This document shows, piece by piece, positions 54,834 to 63,017 of a stretch of DNA of 64,000 nt. The stretch comes from Glutamicibacter sp. JL.03c (lineage in GTDB: Bacteria > Actinomycetota > Actinomycetes > Actinomycetales > Micrococcaceae): assembly GCF_025854375.1 (NCBI RefSeq), contig NZ_CP107575.1, positions 1,302,001 through 1,366,000 of the forward strand, in the 5' to 3' direction. Numbering within the stretch: the stretch's first letter is position 1; every line of letters starts with the position of its first letter. A program made the position numbers and the translations under genes. The notes under the pieces are model-generated. The model did not search any database and was not told where the DNA came from. It saw only the letters and a list, made by a program, of their open reading frames with translations.

Positions 54834-56059
54834 CAGGCATCGTCCTTCCGGGAAGCCAGCCACTGCTCAATTTCCTGGGCGTTGGCGTTGAGCACCGGAG
54901 GGGCGCTATGCACGGTGCGGGTGGTCTCGTTATTGGTCTCTGGATCAAAGAACCGCAGCGGCGGACCAGGCAGGTTGATCTTGCCCAAGACCTCATGATC
55001 CACCTCGACGATGAGGCCTTGGGATTTCACCTGGTCCCATTCGTACACCTCTTCAATGGTGCGCACCTTGCCAGACGGGATGCCGGCCCCATCAAGGGCG
55101 GCCAGCAGGTCTTCGGCACCATAGGCGGAGAACGCCTGCTCGATCAGCTCGTTCAATGCCGGACGGTTCTGGACGCGCAGCGCGTTGCTGATAAAGCGCG
55201 GGTCATCGGCGGGCAGGCCGAAGGCGCTGGCGAAATTCTGCCAGAGTTTTTCGCTGCCGATGCTGATCTGCACCTTGGAATCCTTGCAGCCGTACAGTCC
55301 GTAGGGAGCGATGGAGGGATGGTGGTTGCCGATGGCTTTCGGGTTTTGCCCCGCCACTGTGGCACGCGTTCCCTGGAAGGCATGCACCCCGATGATCGAT
55401 GCGAGCAACGAGGTGCGCACCACCTGGCCGCGGCCGGTTTTCTCGCGCTCCAGCAAGGCGGCCAGCGCTCCGTAGGCGCCGTACATTCCGGAGAGCAAGT
55501 CGGCGATGGGCACGCCGACCTTCTGCGGATCGTCCGGGCCCGAACCGGTGATGGACATCAGCCCCGCTTCGCCCTGCAGGATCTGGTCGTAGCCGCTGCG
55601 GTGGGCTTCGGGGCCATCGTGGCCGAACCCGGTGATGGACAGGATCACCAGACGCGGATTGAGCTCGTGCAGCACCTGGGTGCTGAAGCCCAAGCGGTCC
55701 AGCACGCCAGTGCGGAAATTCTCCATCAAGACGTCACTGTTCTTGATCAGCTCCGCCAGCTTCTCCTTGTGTTCCTGGTCCTTGAGATTCAGCGACAGCG
55801 AGAGCTTGTTGCGGTTGCAGGAGAGGAAATAGGTGGCCTGGCGGTTATCTTCGGGGCCGACGAAAGGCGGGCCCCAGCCGCGGGTGTCATCGCCGGTGCC
55901 GACGGTCTCGATTTTGATGACCTTGGCACCAAGGTCTCCCATCATCATTCCGGCGTGCGGGCCGGCCAATGCGCGGGTGAGATCTAGCACCACGTATCCG
56001 CTCAGCGGTCCGGTGGCGGTGCCTTGAATCGTGTCGTTTTCGGCGGTTAGGGAACTCAA
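54833..56059 (-). CDS. Type III CoA-transferase (CaiB/BaiF)
   Basis: Transfers CoA between carboxylic acids. The 408-aa protein has VVLDLTRALAGPHAGMMMGDLGAKVIKIE, NRNKLSLSLNLK and the catalytic Asp158 in RSGYDQILQGEAG. The start is TTG at 56059, with a strong AGGAGG five bases upstream; a longer reading frame lacks an SD. Its product's gene neighbour is the fused carboxyltransferase. The acid used is not known; a dicarboxylate is the best guess from the neighbouring permease. Confidence 0.92.
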   Translation of the reverse strand: MSSLTAENDTIQGTATGPLSGYVVLDLTRALAGPHAGMMMGDLGAKVIKIETVGTGDDTRGWGPPFVGPEDNRQATYFLSCNRNKLSLSLNLKDQEHKEKLAELIKNSDVLMENFRTGVLDRLGFSTQVLHELNPRLVILSITGFGHDGPEAHRSGYDQILQGEAGLMSITGSGPDDPQKVGVPIADLLSGMYGAYGALAALLEREKTGRGQVVRTSLLASIIGVHAFQGTRATVAGQNPKAIGNHHPSIAPYGLYGCKDSKVQISIGSEKLWQNFASAFGLPADDPRFISNALRVQNRPALNELIEQAFSAYGAEDLLAALDGAGIPSGKVRTIEEVYEWDQVKSQGLIVEVDHEVLGKINLPGPPLRFFDPETNNETTRTVHSAPPVLNANAQEIEQWLASRKDDA

Positions 56060-56105
56060 CAGATCCTCCTGAAGATTATTGTCTGTGATGTGAGGGGGCG
56101 GCGGT

Positions 56106-57467
56106 CTAGAGCCAGCCGGGCAGGACCAGCAGCGCCCAGGCCAGCACCGGACCGGCGAGCACGACAATGCCGCCGTAGCTCAGGACCTGCTTGTAGAAGC
56201 GGTCCTTGTCGGTTCCTTCGGGAGCGTTGGCCAGGACCAGTGCGCCGTTGGTGGAGAAGGGTGAAACGTCAACGACGGTGGAGGCGATGGCCAGGGCGCA
56301 AATCAGGCCGGTGGCGCTGATAGATCCGGTGTTCAGGAACGGAATGGCCAGCGGGATCAGGGCGGCCAGGATCGCGGTGGAAGATGCGAAGGCCGAGACC
56401 ACGGCGCCGATGTAGCAGATGAGCAGTCCGGCCAGCAGCGGTGCGCCGAGATTGGCCACGCCGTTGGAGACGTATTCGATGGTTCCGGCTTCTTCCAGCA
56501 CGCCCACGAAGGTGAGCATTCCGCAGATCAACAGGACGGTGGACCAGCTGATCTTGTTCACTGCTCCCTTTTGCCCGGCAGGGTTGACCAGTGCCAGGAA
56601 CACCGCAATGGTGATGGAGACGAATCCGACGTCGACCTTGAAGCCCAGGGCGACGACTGCCAGCACGATGAGGCCGATGATGGTCATGGTCTGACCGAAA
56701 CGCTGTCCCGGTGCCTTCGGTGCTGCGCCGTCGCCGGCGGGATCGCGGGGACCGTAGGTGCCTGAGCCGCTGCCCTTGAAGTCGACGTCCGCGGCGCGTG
56801 CGCCGGCGGAGACCTTCAGCCGTGCTTCGGCGACACGTTCGGCGATGGCTCCGGCACGCTGGCCGGCCAGCTGCCGTCCGCCAAGGACCAGGAACAAGAT
56901 GATGGCGATGACCAGGTTGAAGATGAAGCTGGTGAGGAAGAGCGCGGTAGGGCTGAAGTCGAACCCGGCTTCCTCGATCAGCCCGTTGACGATGACGCCG
57001 TAGACGGCGATCGGTGAGAAGCCGCCGGCCTGGGCGCCATGGACGATGAGCATGCCCATCATCAGCGGGTTGATCTTGTAGCGCTGGGCGAAGTTCAGGC
57101 CGATGGGGGCGATGATCGCGACCGCTGCCGGGCCCAGGGCGCCAATGGCGGTGATGGCCGCGGTGATGGCGAACATGACCCAGGGGATCAGCGAGATCCG
57201 GCTGTCAACGAGTTTGACGGCTTTGTCGACGAGGATGTCGATGGTGCCGTTGTTTTGCGCGATGGCAAAAAGATAGGTGACCCCCACGAGGGTGAGGAAT
57301 AGGCCGCCAGGGAAACTGGCGAGGATGTCCTTGGTATCCATCCCGAGGAAGACGGCGCCGAGCAGGAAGGCTCCGACGAAGGCCAAGGCCCCCATATTGA
57401 TGGGGAACATCGTGGCGATGATGAACATCACCGCCAGGATGATGATAGAGACGAGCGCGACAGACAT
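56106..57467 (-). CDS. MatC-like dicarboxylate permease
   Basis: A 453-aa membrane carrier with about 11-12 helices, of the MatC/SLC13-like ion transporter type. The MatC N-terminal pattern is present: PINMGALAFVGAFLLGAVFLGMDTKDILASFPGGLFLTLVGVTYLF and then NNGTIDILVDKAVKLV. A hydrophilic loop is at about 228-275. I start at 57467 with AAGGAT upstream. It is the first gene of the operon that continues with CoA-transferase and carboxyltransferase. Malonate is the typical MatC substrate, but others are known. Confidence 0.85.
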   Translation of the reverse strand: MSVALVSIIILAVMFIIATMFPINMGALAFVGAFLLGAVFLGMDTKDILASFPGGLFLTLVGVTYLFAIAQNNGTIDILVDKAVKLVDSRISLIPWVMFAITAAITAIGALGPAAVAIIAPIGLNFAQRYKINPLMMGMLIVHGAQAGGFSPIAVYGVIVNGLIEEAGFDFSPTALFLTSFIFNLVIAIILFLVLGGRQLAGQRAGAIAERVAEARLKVSAGARAADVDFKGSGSGTYGPRDPAGDGAAPKAPGQRFGQTMTIIGLIVLAVVALGFKVDVGFVSITIAVFLALVNPAGQKGAVNKISWSTVLLICGMLTFVGVLEEAGTIEYVSNGVANLGAPLLAGLLICYIGAVVSAFASSTAILAALIPLAIPFLNTGSISATGLICALAIASTVVDVSPFSTNGALVLANAPEGTDKDRFYKQVLSYGGIVVLAGPVLAWALLVLPGWL

Positions 57468-57619
57468 GGGGAATATCCTTTTCGTGAAGGCCGCAAAGCA
57501 AGTGGTAGTTGTTGTGACGGTAGTCACTGGCTCACTGGCCTAGCCTCCTAGACTCCGAGTGTCTTGTCAAGCAAAATTTCAGTGTAAGTTTGACCTAGGA
57601 CACATCAGAGGGAGTGAAC

Positions 57620-58330
57620 ATGGCTGAAGTCAAAAAGCCCAAAGGCTTTGCCAAGGTGCAGCGTCCGCGGCTCTATGAGCAGCTCATGCAGCAGATCCTG
57701 GCTTTCGTCGAGGAGGAGCAGCTGGGGCCCGGCGATCACCTGCCGGCCGAACGGGAATTGGCAGATCAGCTGGGTGTTTCCCGGGCTACTTTGGCGCAGG
57801 CGCTGGTGGCCTTGGAAGTTTTGGGCGTCATTGACGTCAAGCATGGGACGGGTGCCGTCCTGGTGTACCGGCCGAGTGTTGCGACGGTATTGAGAGAGCT
57901 GCATGAACACAAGAGCAGGCTCCCGGATATCGTCGAAGCGCGCAGTACCCTCGAGGTGAAATTGGCGTCGCTTGCGGCGGAACGACGCACCGGCGATGAC
58001 CTGGAGCGCATCAATCATGCGTTGGAGGTGATGGCCCGAGAAATTGCCGAGGGGGACCGGGGTGAAAAGGGCGACGAGCTTTTCCATGAGGCTATTACCG
58101 GGGCCGCGAAATCTTCGGTCTTGCAGAAGCTGATGACGTTCATTTCTGAAATGGTGCTCGAAACGCGCCTTGAGTCCCTGGGGCAGCCCGGGCGTCCGGA
58201 ACGATCTCTGGAATCGCACCGGAAAATCACCGAAGCGATTGCCGCCGGCGACCCGAAAGCCGCGGCCGCAGCGATGCAGGAGCATATCGAGCTGGTTTCC
58301 GACGTGGCCCTGTTGAAGGAAATCCAGTAG
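57620..58330 (+). CDS. GntR/FadR-type transcriptional regulator (FCD domain)
   Basis: A 236-aa regulator with a winged helix (PRLYEQLMQQILAFVEEEQLGPGDHLPAERELADQLGVSRATLAQALVALEVLGV, KHGTGAVL) and a C-terminal FCD helical domain (ARSTLEVKLASLAAERRTGDDLERI, DELFHEAITGAAKS, SHRKITEAIAAGDPKAAAAAMQEH). The metal ligands D, H and H of the FCD domain are visible. It is divergent from the MatC operon and most likely controls it. ATG at 57620 has GGGAG upstream; GTG at 57614 is an alternative. Confidence 0.9.
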   Translation: MAEVKKPKGFAKVQRPRLYEQLMQQILAFVEEEQLGPGDHLPAERELADQLGVSRATLAQALVALEVLGVIDVKHGTGAVLVYRPSVATVLRELHEHKSRLPDIVEARSTLEVKLASLAAERRTGDDLERINHALEVMAREIAEGDRGEKGDELFHEAITGAAKSSVLQKLMTFISEMVLETRLESLGQPGRPERSLESHRKITEAIAAGDPKAAAAAMQEHIELVSDVALLKEIQ

Positions 58331-58354
58331 GTTCCTGCTATCTGCCCGTGCCGG

Positions 58355-59251
58355 CTAGTTGCTCTTCATGACATCGGTGATGTGCTGGATCAGTGCCGTG
58401 ACCAAGGCAGGCTGGCGGCGGCGGGGCATTGTCAGAATCTGAGCCGTGCGTTCTGCGAAAGCTGGATGGTCAATGCGGATGAATTCCAATCCCTCGCTCA
58501 ATGCGCTGTCCCGCGCGAATTGGCTCAAAAGCGTCACTCCCGCGCCCGAGCGCGCGAATTCCATCGCCGGGTTGATATGGTCCGTCGTCAATGCAATGTT
58601 CGGGGTTAGTCCTGCCATGGACATCGCAATGTCGAACAGTTCGCGCTGGGTAATGCCCTTGGCGGTCATTGACAGGGGATAGCGGCATAGCTCCTCCAGC
58701 GAGACCTGGGATTTGCCAGCCAGCGGATGACCTGTGGCAAGGACCGCATAGGCCGGGGCGGGGCGGGAGTACTCGACTTGCGCATCGCGTTGCAAGCCCA
58801 GGGTGAAGACCGTCGCGATATCCGCGGTCCCCTCGACGATTTGGCGGGCCGCGTCAGCTGAGGGGAGCACCGTCAGGTGCACTGACACTTGCGGATGGAG
58901 CTTGCAGAAAGCGGCGATCGCCCTCGGTGTGACCGAGGCAGCCAGCCCTTCGGAGCTGACGACTTTGATGCTCCGTGAGATGCCGCTGGAGATCTGGCCG
59001 AGGTCCTGGAGAAGCTGTTCGCCCTCCGCCTGGACTCGACGGGTATGGGTGAGCAAAAGTACTCCGGCATCGGTCAGCTCCATGCCGCGCGCATGCCGGC
59101 GAAACACCGGTGAGCCTATCTGCCGTTCAAGCTGGCTGATTTGCCGGCTAATCGCCGAAGGGGAAACGTGCTGGGCTTCGGCTGCCTCGGAAATCGACCC
59201 GGTGGTCGCCACCTCATGGAAATAGTGCAGGGCGGTGGGTAGCGTTTGCAT
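58355..59251 (-). CDS. LysR family transcriptional regulator
   Basis: A 298-aa regulator. The helix-turn-helix is LHYFHEVATTGSISEAAEAQHVSPSAISRQISQLERQIGSPVFRRH, and the LysR substrate-binding domain follows from about residue 90. It is divergent from the M20 peptidase gene and convergent with the FadR-type regulator. Its likely target is the peptidase/transporter pair. Confidence 0.9.
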   Translation of the reverse strand: MQTLPTALHYFHEVATTGSISEAAEAQHVSPSAISRQISQLERQIGSPVFRRHARGMELTDAGVLLLTHTRRVQAEGEQLLQDLGQISSGISRSIKVVSSEGLAASVTPRAIAAFCKLHPQVSVHLTVLPSADAARQIVEGTADIATVFTLGLQRDAQVEYSRPAPAYAVLATGHPLAGKSQVSLEELCRYPLSMTAKGITQRELFDIAMSMAGLTPNIALTTDHINPAMEFARSGAGVTLLSQFARDSALSEGLEFIRIDHPAFAERTAQILTMPRRRQPALVTALIQHITDVMKSN

Positions 59252-59378
59252 AGTGCTGAACTCTCGTTCTCCGTAGGTTTGCCTTTAAGTCAAACCTAGT
59301 GCTCGAAACGGCACTGGTTCAAGCCCCTCCTGATCTCATAGTGTGATCTCCAGTACAGGAAATTATCGAGGGGGAACC

Positions 59379-60794
59379 GTGGCAACGAGACAAGAGCTAT
59401 TGGAAAAAGCGCAGCAGTTCGCCGACTCTGGGGAGTTGTTCAATGAACTTTCGCAGCTGGTAGCGCGGCCGACGGTGAGCAGTGACCCCGCGCAAAGCGT
59501 TGCTGTCAACGCATATCTCGACGACATGCTGCGTGGGCGATTCGAGGCCTCGGGCTTCGCTGTGACCACGGATCTGAATTGGCAGGGTTCAGGAAATTCC
59601 TTTCTGATCGCCACTCGCATTGAAGCCCAGCAGTACCCGACGGTGCTGTGCTACGGGCATGCGGATGTGGTCGACGGGCAAGCCGGACAGTGGGATGCGG
59701 GGCGGGATCCCTTTGAGCTTCGTGCTGAAGGGGACCGTTGGTATGGACGCGGCGCCGCCGATAACAAGGGCCAGCATCTGGTGAACCTCAAAGCCATCGA
59801 GTTGATCCTGGCAGAACAAGGAACCCTGGGATTCAACATCACCTTCCTCTTCGAAGCCGGGGAGGAAATCGGATCGCCCCAGCTGGATGAATATGCCGCG
59901 GCGCATCGCGAACTGCTTGAGGCGGATGTCTTCATTGCCTCGGATGGTCCGCGGCAGAGCGCGGACAAGCCCACCATCTTCCTCGGAGCACGCGGTGGGG
60001 CGACCTTTGAGCTGAACGTTCCCCTGCGCCACGGTGGATACCATTCGGGAAACTGGGGCGGGCTATTGCGCAATCCCGCGACGACGCTGGCCGGCGCGAT
60101 TGGAACACTCGTCGATGGCCACGGACGTATCAGGGTCCCTGAATTGCTGCCGGAGAGCCTCCCGGAGTCCGTGCGCGAGGTATTGGCACCAGTTCAAGTT
60201 GGACAGGGAAAGCAGGATCCAGAAGTGGCGGCAGGCTGGGCGGATACCAGCTTGAGCGCCGCCGAGCGGCTCTACGGGTGGAACACCTTGGAAGTCCTGG
60301 CGATGAACTCGGCGAATGTTCAGGTACCGGTGAATGCGATACCTGGACAAGCACGGGCAGTCCTGCAGCTGCGGTTTGTCGTCGGAACCAACACCAGCAT
60401 GCTCGAATCGGCGATTCGCCAGGCCCTGGATGAAGCCGGATACTCGATGGTGCAATTGAGCACGGGCCAATGTTTTCCGGCAAGCCGTATTGAACCGGAG
60501 AATCCGTGGGTGCAGTGGGCGCGCAATTCCCTGGAAGAAACCACCGGCCAGCCCATCACGATCCTGCCGAATATTGGCGGCTCGCTTCCCAACGCCGTTT
60601 TTGAGTCCACGCTGGGATTGCCCACCCTCTGGATTCCGCACTCCTACCCTGGGTGCCAGCAGCACGGCCCCAACGAACATGCACTGGAATCGGTCCTTCG
60701 CGAAGGGCTGCAAATGATGTGCGGACTGTTCCACGATCTGGGAACGCGGAACGACTCACCAAGCGCCAGCGTGCTGGCCGCCGGAAAGATATAG
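59379..60794 (+). CDS. M20 family metallopeptidase
   Basis: A 471-aa cytoplasmic dipeptidase/deacylase with a two-zinc site: YGHADVVDG (His94, Asp96), RGAADNKGQ (Asp128), EAGEEIGSP (Glu162, Glu163) and a C-terminal HGPNEHALE. The size fits the carnosinase-like/DapE-type subgroup. I chose GTG at 59379 with GAGGGGG upstream; a start at 59343 is possible. It is followed by an MHS transporter, eight bases later, which could import its substrate. Confidence 0.88.
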   Translation: MATRQELLEKAQQFADSGELFNELSQLVARPTVSSDPAQSVAVNAYLDDMLRGRFEASGFAVTTDLNWQGSGNSFLIATRIEAQQYPTVLCYGHADVVDGQAGQWDAGRDPFELRAEGDRWYGRGAADNKGQHLVNLKAIELILAEQGTLGFNITFLFEAGEEIGSPQLDEYAAAHRELLEADVFIASDGPRQSADKPTIFLGARGGATFELNVPLRHGGYHSGNWGGLLRNPATTLAGAIGTLVDGHGRIRVPELLPESLPESVREVLAPVQVGQGKQDPEVAAGWADTSLSAAERLYGWNTLEVLAMNSANVQVPVNAIPGQARAVLQLRFVVGTNTSMLESAIRQALDEAGYSMVQLSTGQCFPASRIEPENPWVQWARNSLEETTGQPITILPNIGGSLPNAVFESTLGLPTLWIPHSYPGCQQHGPNEHALESVLREGLQMMCGLFHDLGTRNDSPSASVLAAGKI

Positions 60795-60802
60795 GAACCA
60801 GC

Positions 60803-62116
60803 ATGGATAAGCAACAACAAGCAATGGTCTCGGAAGTCTCCGCGCCTGCACGCCAGTCCGCGGCACGAGGGATTGCGGCGGCCACCATTGGCAATGCCCT
60901 GGAATGGTACGACATGTCCATCTATGCGCTGCTGGCAATCTACATCGGGCACAATTTCTTCCCCTCGGACAATGCGGCCGTGGAAGTAATCCAAGCGTTT
61001 GCCGTTTTCGGGATCTCGTACCTGATCCGGCCGCTGGGTGGCCTGGTGCTCGGCTCCTACGCAGACCGCAAGGGAATGAAAAAAGGCCTGATCCTCACCA
61101 TCAGGTTGATGGTAGTAGGCACTGCAATCATTGCTTTCATGCCCGGATACGAGACTCTTGGCTTGCTAGCCCCGTTGGGGTTGATTCTCGGACGTCTGGT
61201 CCAAGGCTTTTCGGCCGGCGGAGAATTCGGAGCAGCAACCTCGTACCTGCTGGCCCAAAACAAGGGGCGAAAAGGCTTCTTGGGTAGTTTCCAATTTGCG
61301 AGCCAAGGCCTTGGATCGCTGATGGCTGCAATTACGGTCGTCATTCTGACCAGCGTCTTCACTACAGAGCAAATGAACGACTGGGCATGGCGCATTCCGT
61401 TCTTCATTGGACTATTAGTTGGCCCTGCCGGTTGGTGGATCCGCCGGCATGTAGACGAAGCGCCAATAGAAAAAGCTGAAGAGCAGCCGGTTTCGGGTGC
61501 GCAGACGCGAGCCCATGCACCGGTGCAACAGCTTTTCCGCTCGCACAAGGTATCTGTGCTGATTGCTGGCGGTGCCCTGGCGATCTCGACTGCGTTGAAC
61601 TTTGTTCTTCAGTACATGCCGACTTTCGGAATCAAGCAACTGGGCATGAACCCGTCTGTCTCATTCTCATCCTTGATTATTTCCGGCGTGATCCTGACTT
61701 TCGCGACTCCAGTCGTTGGCCACCTATCGGACCGATACGGCCGATTGAAAATCATGATTCCGGCGGTTATCGGGATTGTCTTGTTGACGATTCCCCTGTT
61801 CCTCTGGCTCATCGCAGGAAAGAGCTTCCTGGTCCTGGCTGTGGTGATGACGATTCTCGGACTGCTCAAGGCCCTGTATTTTGGGGCGCTGCCTTCGGTT
61901 ATGGCTGACGTGTTTACCGGTTCGGTACGGGCGACTGGCTTGTCATTCAGCTACAACGCGGCAGTGGCGGTCTTTGGCGGGTTCACTCCAATGATCTGCG
62001 CATTCCTGATCGAAGCCACGGGGCAGCCGGTGGCGCCAGGTTACTATCTCGCGGTGCTGTCCATCGTCAGCATCACTGCCCTGGGAGCGGCCTTCCGTTT
62101 CCGCTCGGTGCGCTGA
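60803..62116 (+). CDS. MHS-family MFS transporter
   Basis: A 437-aa proton symporter with the MHS signature GNALEWYDMSIYALLA, SYADRKGMKKG after helix 2, RLVQGFSAGGEFGAA in helix 4 and 12 helices. ATG at 60803 has AGGAA upstream. It is translated with the M20 peptidase and resembles the other MHS protein in the window (38028-39368), though it lies in another operon. The substrate is probably a peptide-like or amino-acid derivative, inferred from the peptidase. Confidence 0.88.
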   Translation: MDKQQQAMVSEVSAPARQSAARGIAAATIGNALEWYDMSIYALLAIYIGHNFFPSDNAAVEVIQAFAVFGISYLIRPLGGLVLGSYADRKGMKKGLILTIRLMVVGTAIIAFMPGYETLGLLAPLGLILGRLVQGFSAGGEFGAATSYLLAQNKGRKGFLGSFQFASQGLGSLMAAITVVILTSVFTTEQMNDWAWRIPFFIGLLVGPAGWWIRRHVDEAPIEKAEEQPVSGAQTRAHAPVQQLFRSHKVSVLIAGGALAISTALNFVLQYMPTFGIKQLGMNPSVSFSSLIISGVILTFATPVVGHLSDRYGRLKIMIPAVIGIVLLTIPLFLWLIAGKSFLVLAVVMTILGLLKALYFGALPSVMADVFTGSVRATGLSFSYNAAVAVFGGFTPMICAFLIEATGQPVAPGYYLAVLSIVSITALGAAFRFRSVR

Positions 62117-62191
62117 ACCGGTAATTCAAAGGACGCACAGCTCAATGGCCGGGACCCAGTTCAAGGGTGCCGGCCATTTGCCGTGCAGCAC

Positions 62192-62854
62192 TCAGGAACT
62201 CGCACCCAAGAGCTTGAGAACGTTGTCCTGCTCCACCTGGCTGAAGTCCTTGTAATACGCGCCGACTGCACCGAACTGCCGAGGCTTCAAGAGTTCGACG
62301 AGGCCATTGGCTAATGGTGCGAGCCCGGCAAAGGATTCCGGCGTTATCACCGGGGATGCGACGGTGACCGAACGCGGGTGCAGCTTCAAGATGAGTTCCA
62401 GGGATGCCTTCATGGTCGCACCAGTGGCAATACCGTCATCGCAGAGAATCACTGATTGCCCGGCAAGATCCGGCGTATAGGCCTTGAACGCGTGGGCCAA
62501 TGCCAAAAGATCCGCGTGCGTCCCGTTTTCAACTGAAGCCAATTCATCATGGCCGAAAAATTGCACTGCGCGTCGATGCACTTCGGGATTGAGGTAGCGG
62601 CCGCTGGCGCCGGCATACTGCGCGATGGCGCCGAAGGCCAGTTCCGGGTTGCTGGGCACTCCGAGTTTGCGCACCGCCAGGGCGCCGAGTCGAGCACCCA
62701 GAGCTTGGGCTACTTCATAAGCTATGGGAACGCCGCCGCGCAGCAGCCCGAGCACCGTGTACTCGCCGGCGGGCAAGGTCGTGGCGAGCTTCATGCCTAA
62801 CGCGGCCCCGGCGTGGCTGCGGTCATCAAACCTGGAACTGTTTTCACCGACCAT
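62192..62854 (-). CDS. Phosphoribosyltransferase family protein
   Basis: A 220-aa PRTase-fold protein. The PRPP motif is VILCDDGIATGATMKASLE, and the N-terminal part has LGLLRGGVPIAYEVAQALGARL. ATG at 62854 is where homology begins. The C-terminal LVELLKPRQFGAVGAYYKDFSQVEQDNV motif is typical of the standalone hydrolase-linked PRTases in actinobacteria, whose substrate is unknown. Confidence 0.9.
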   Translation of the reverse strand: MVGENSSRFDDRSHAGAALGMKLATTLPAGEYTVLGLLRGGVPIAYEVAQALGARLGALAVRKLGVPSNPELAFGAIAQYAGASGRYLNPEVHRRAVQFFGHDELASVENGTHADLLALAHAFKAYTPDLAGQSVILCDDGIATGATMKASLELILKLHPRSVTVASPVITPESFAGLAPLANGLVELLKPRQFGAVGAYYKDFSQVEQDNVLKLLGASS

Positions 62855-62952
62855 GGTTCCAGTCTTGCCCAATCCCCGCGAAATGAATAGCGTCCGACAT
62901 GAATTCCAGCGGTTCTTTGCGTTGCCCGTTGTGCAATCGAGCGTGCACGCAA

Positions 62953-63002
62953 AAGGCTCCTGCGCACTGAACGGAATAAACCGTTCAGTGCGCAGGAGCC
63001 TT
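62953..63002 (-). terminator. Terminator of hpaD
   Basis: Perfect 22-bp inverted repeat (62953-62974 and 62981-63002) with an AATAAA loop. On the minus strand it is followed by TTTTGCG and lies just 15 bases after the hpaD stop. Confidence 0.9.
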
Positions 63003-63017
63003 GTCAGCGACTGGCGC

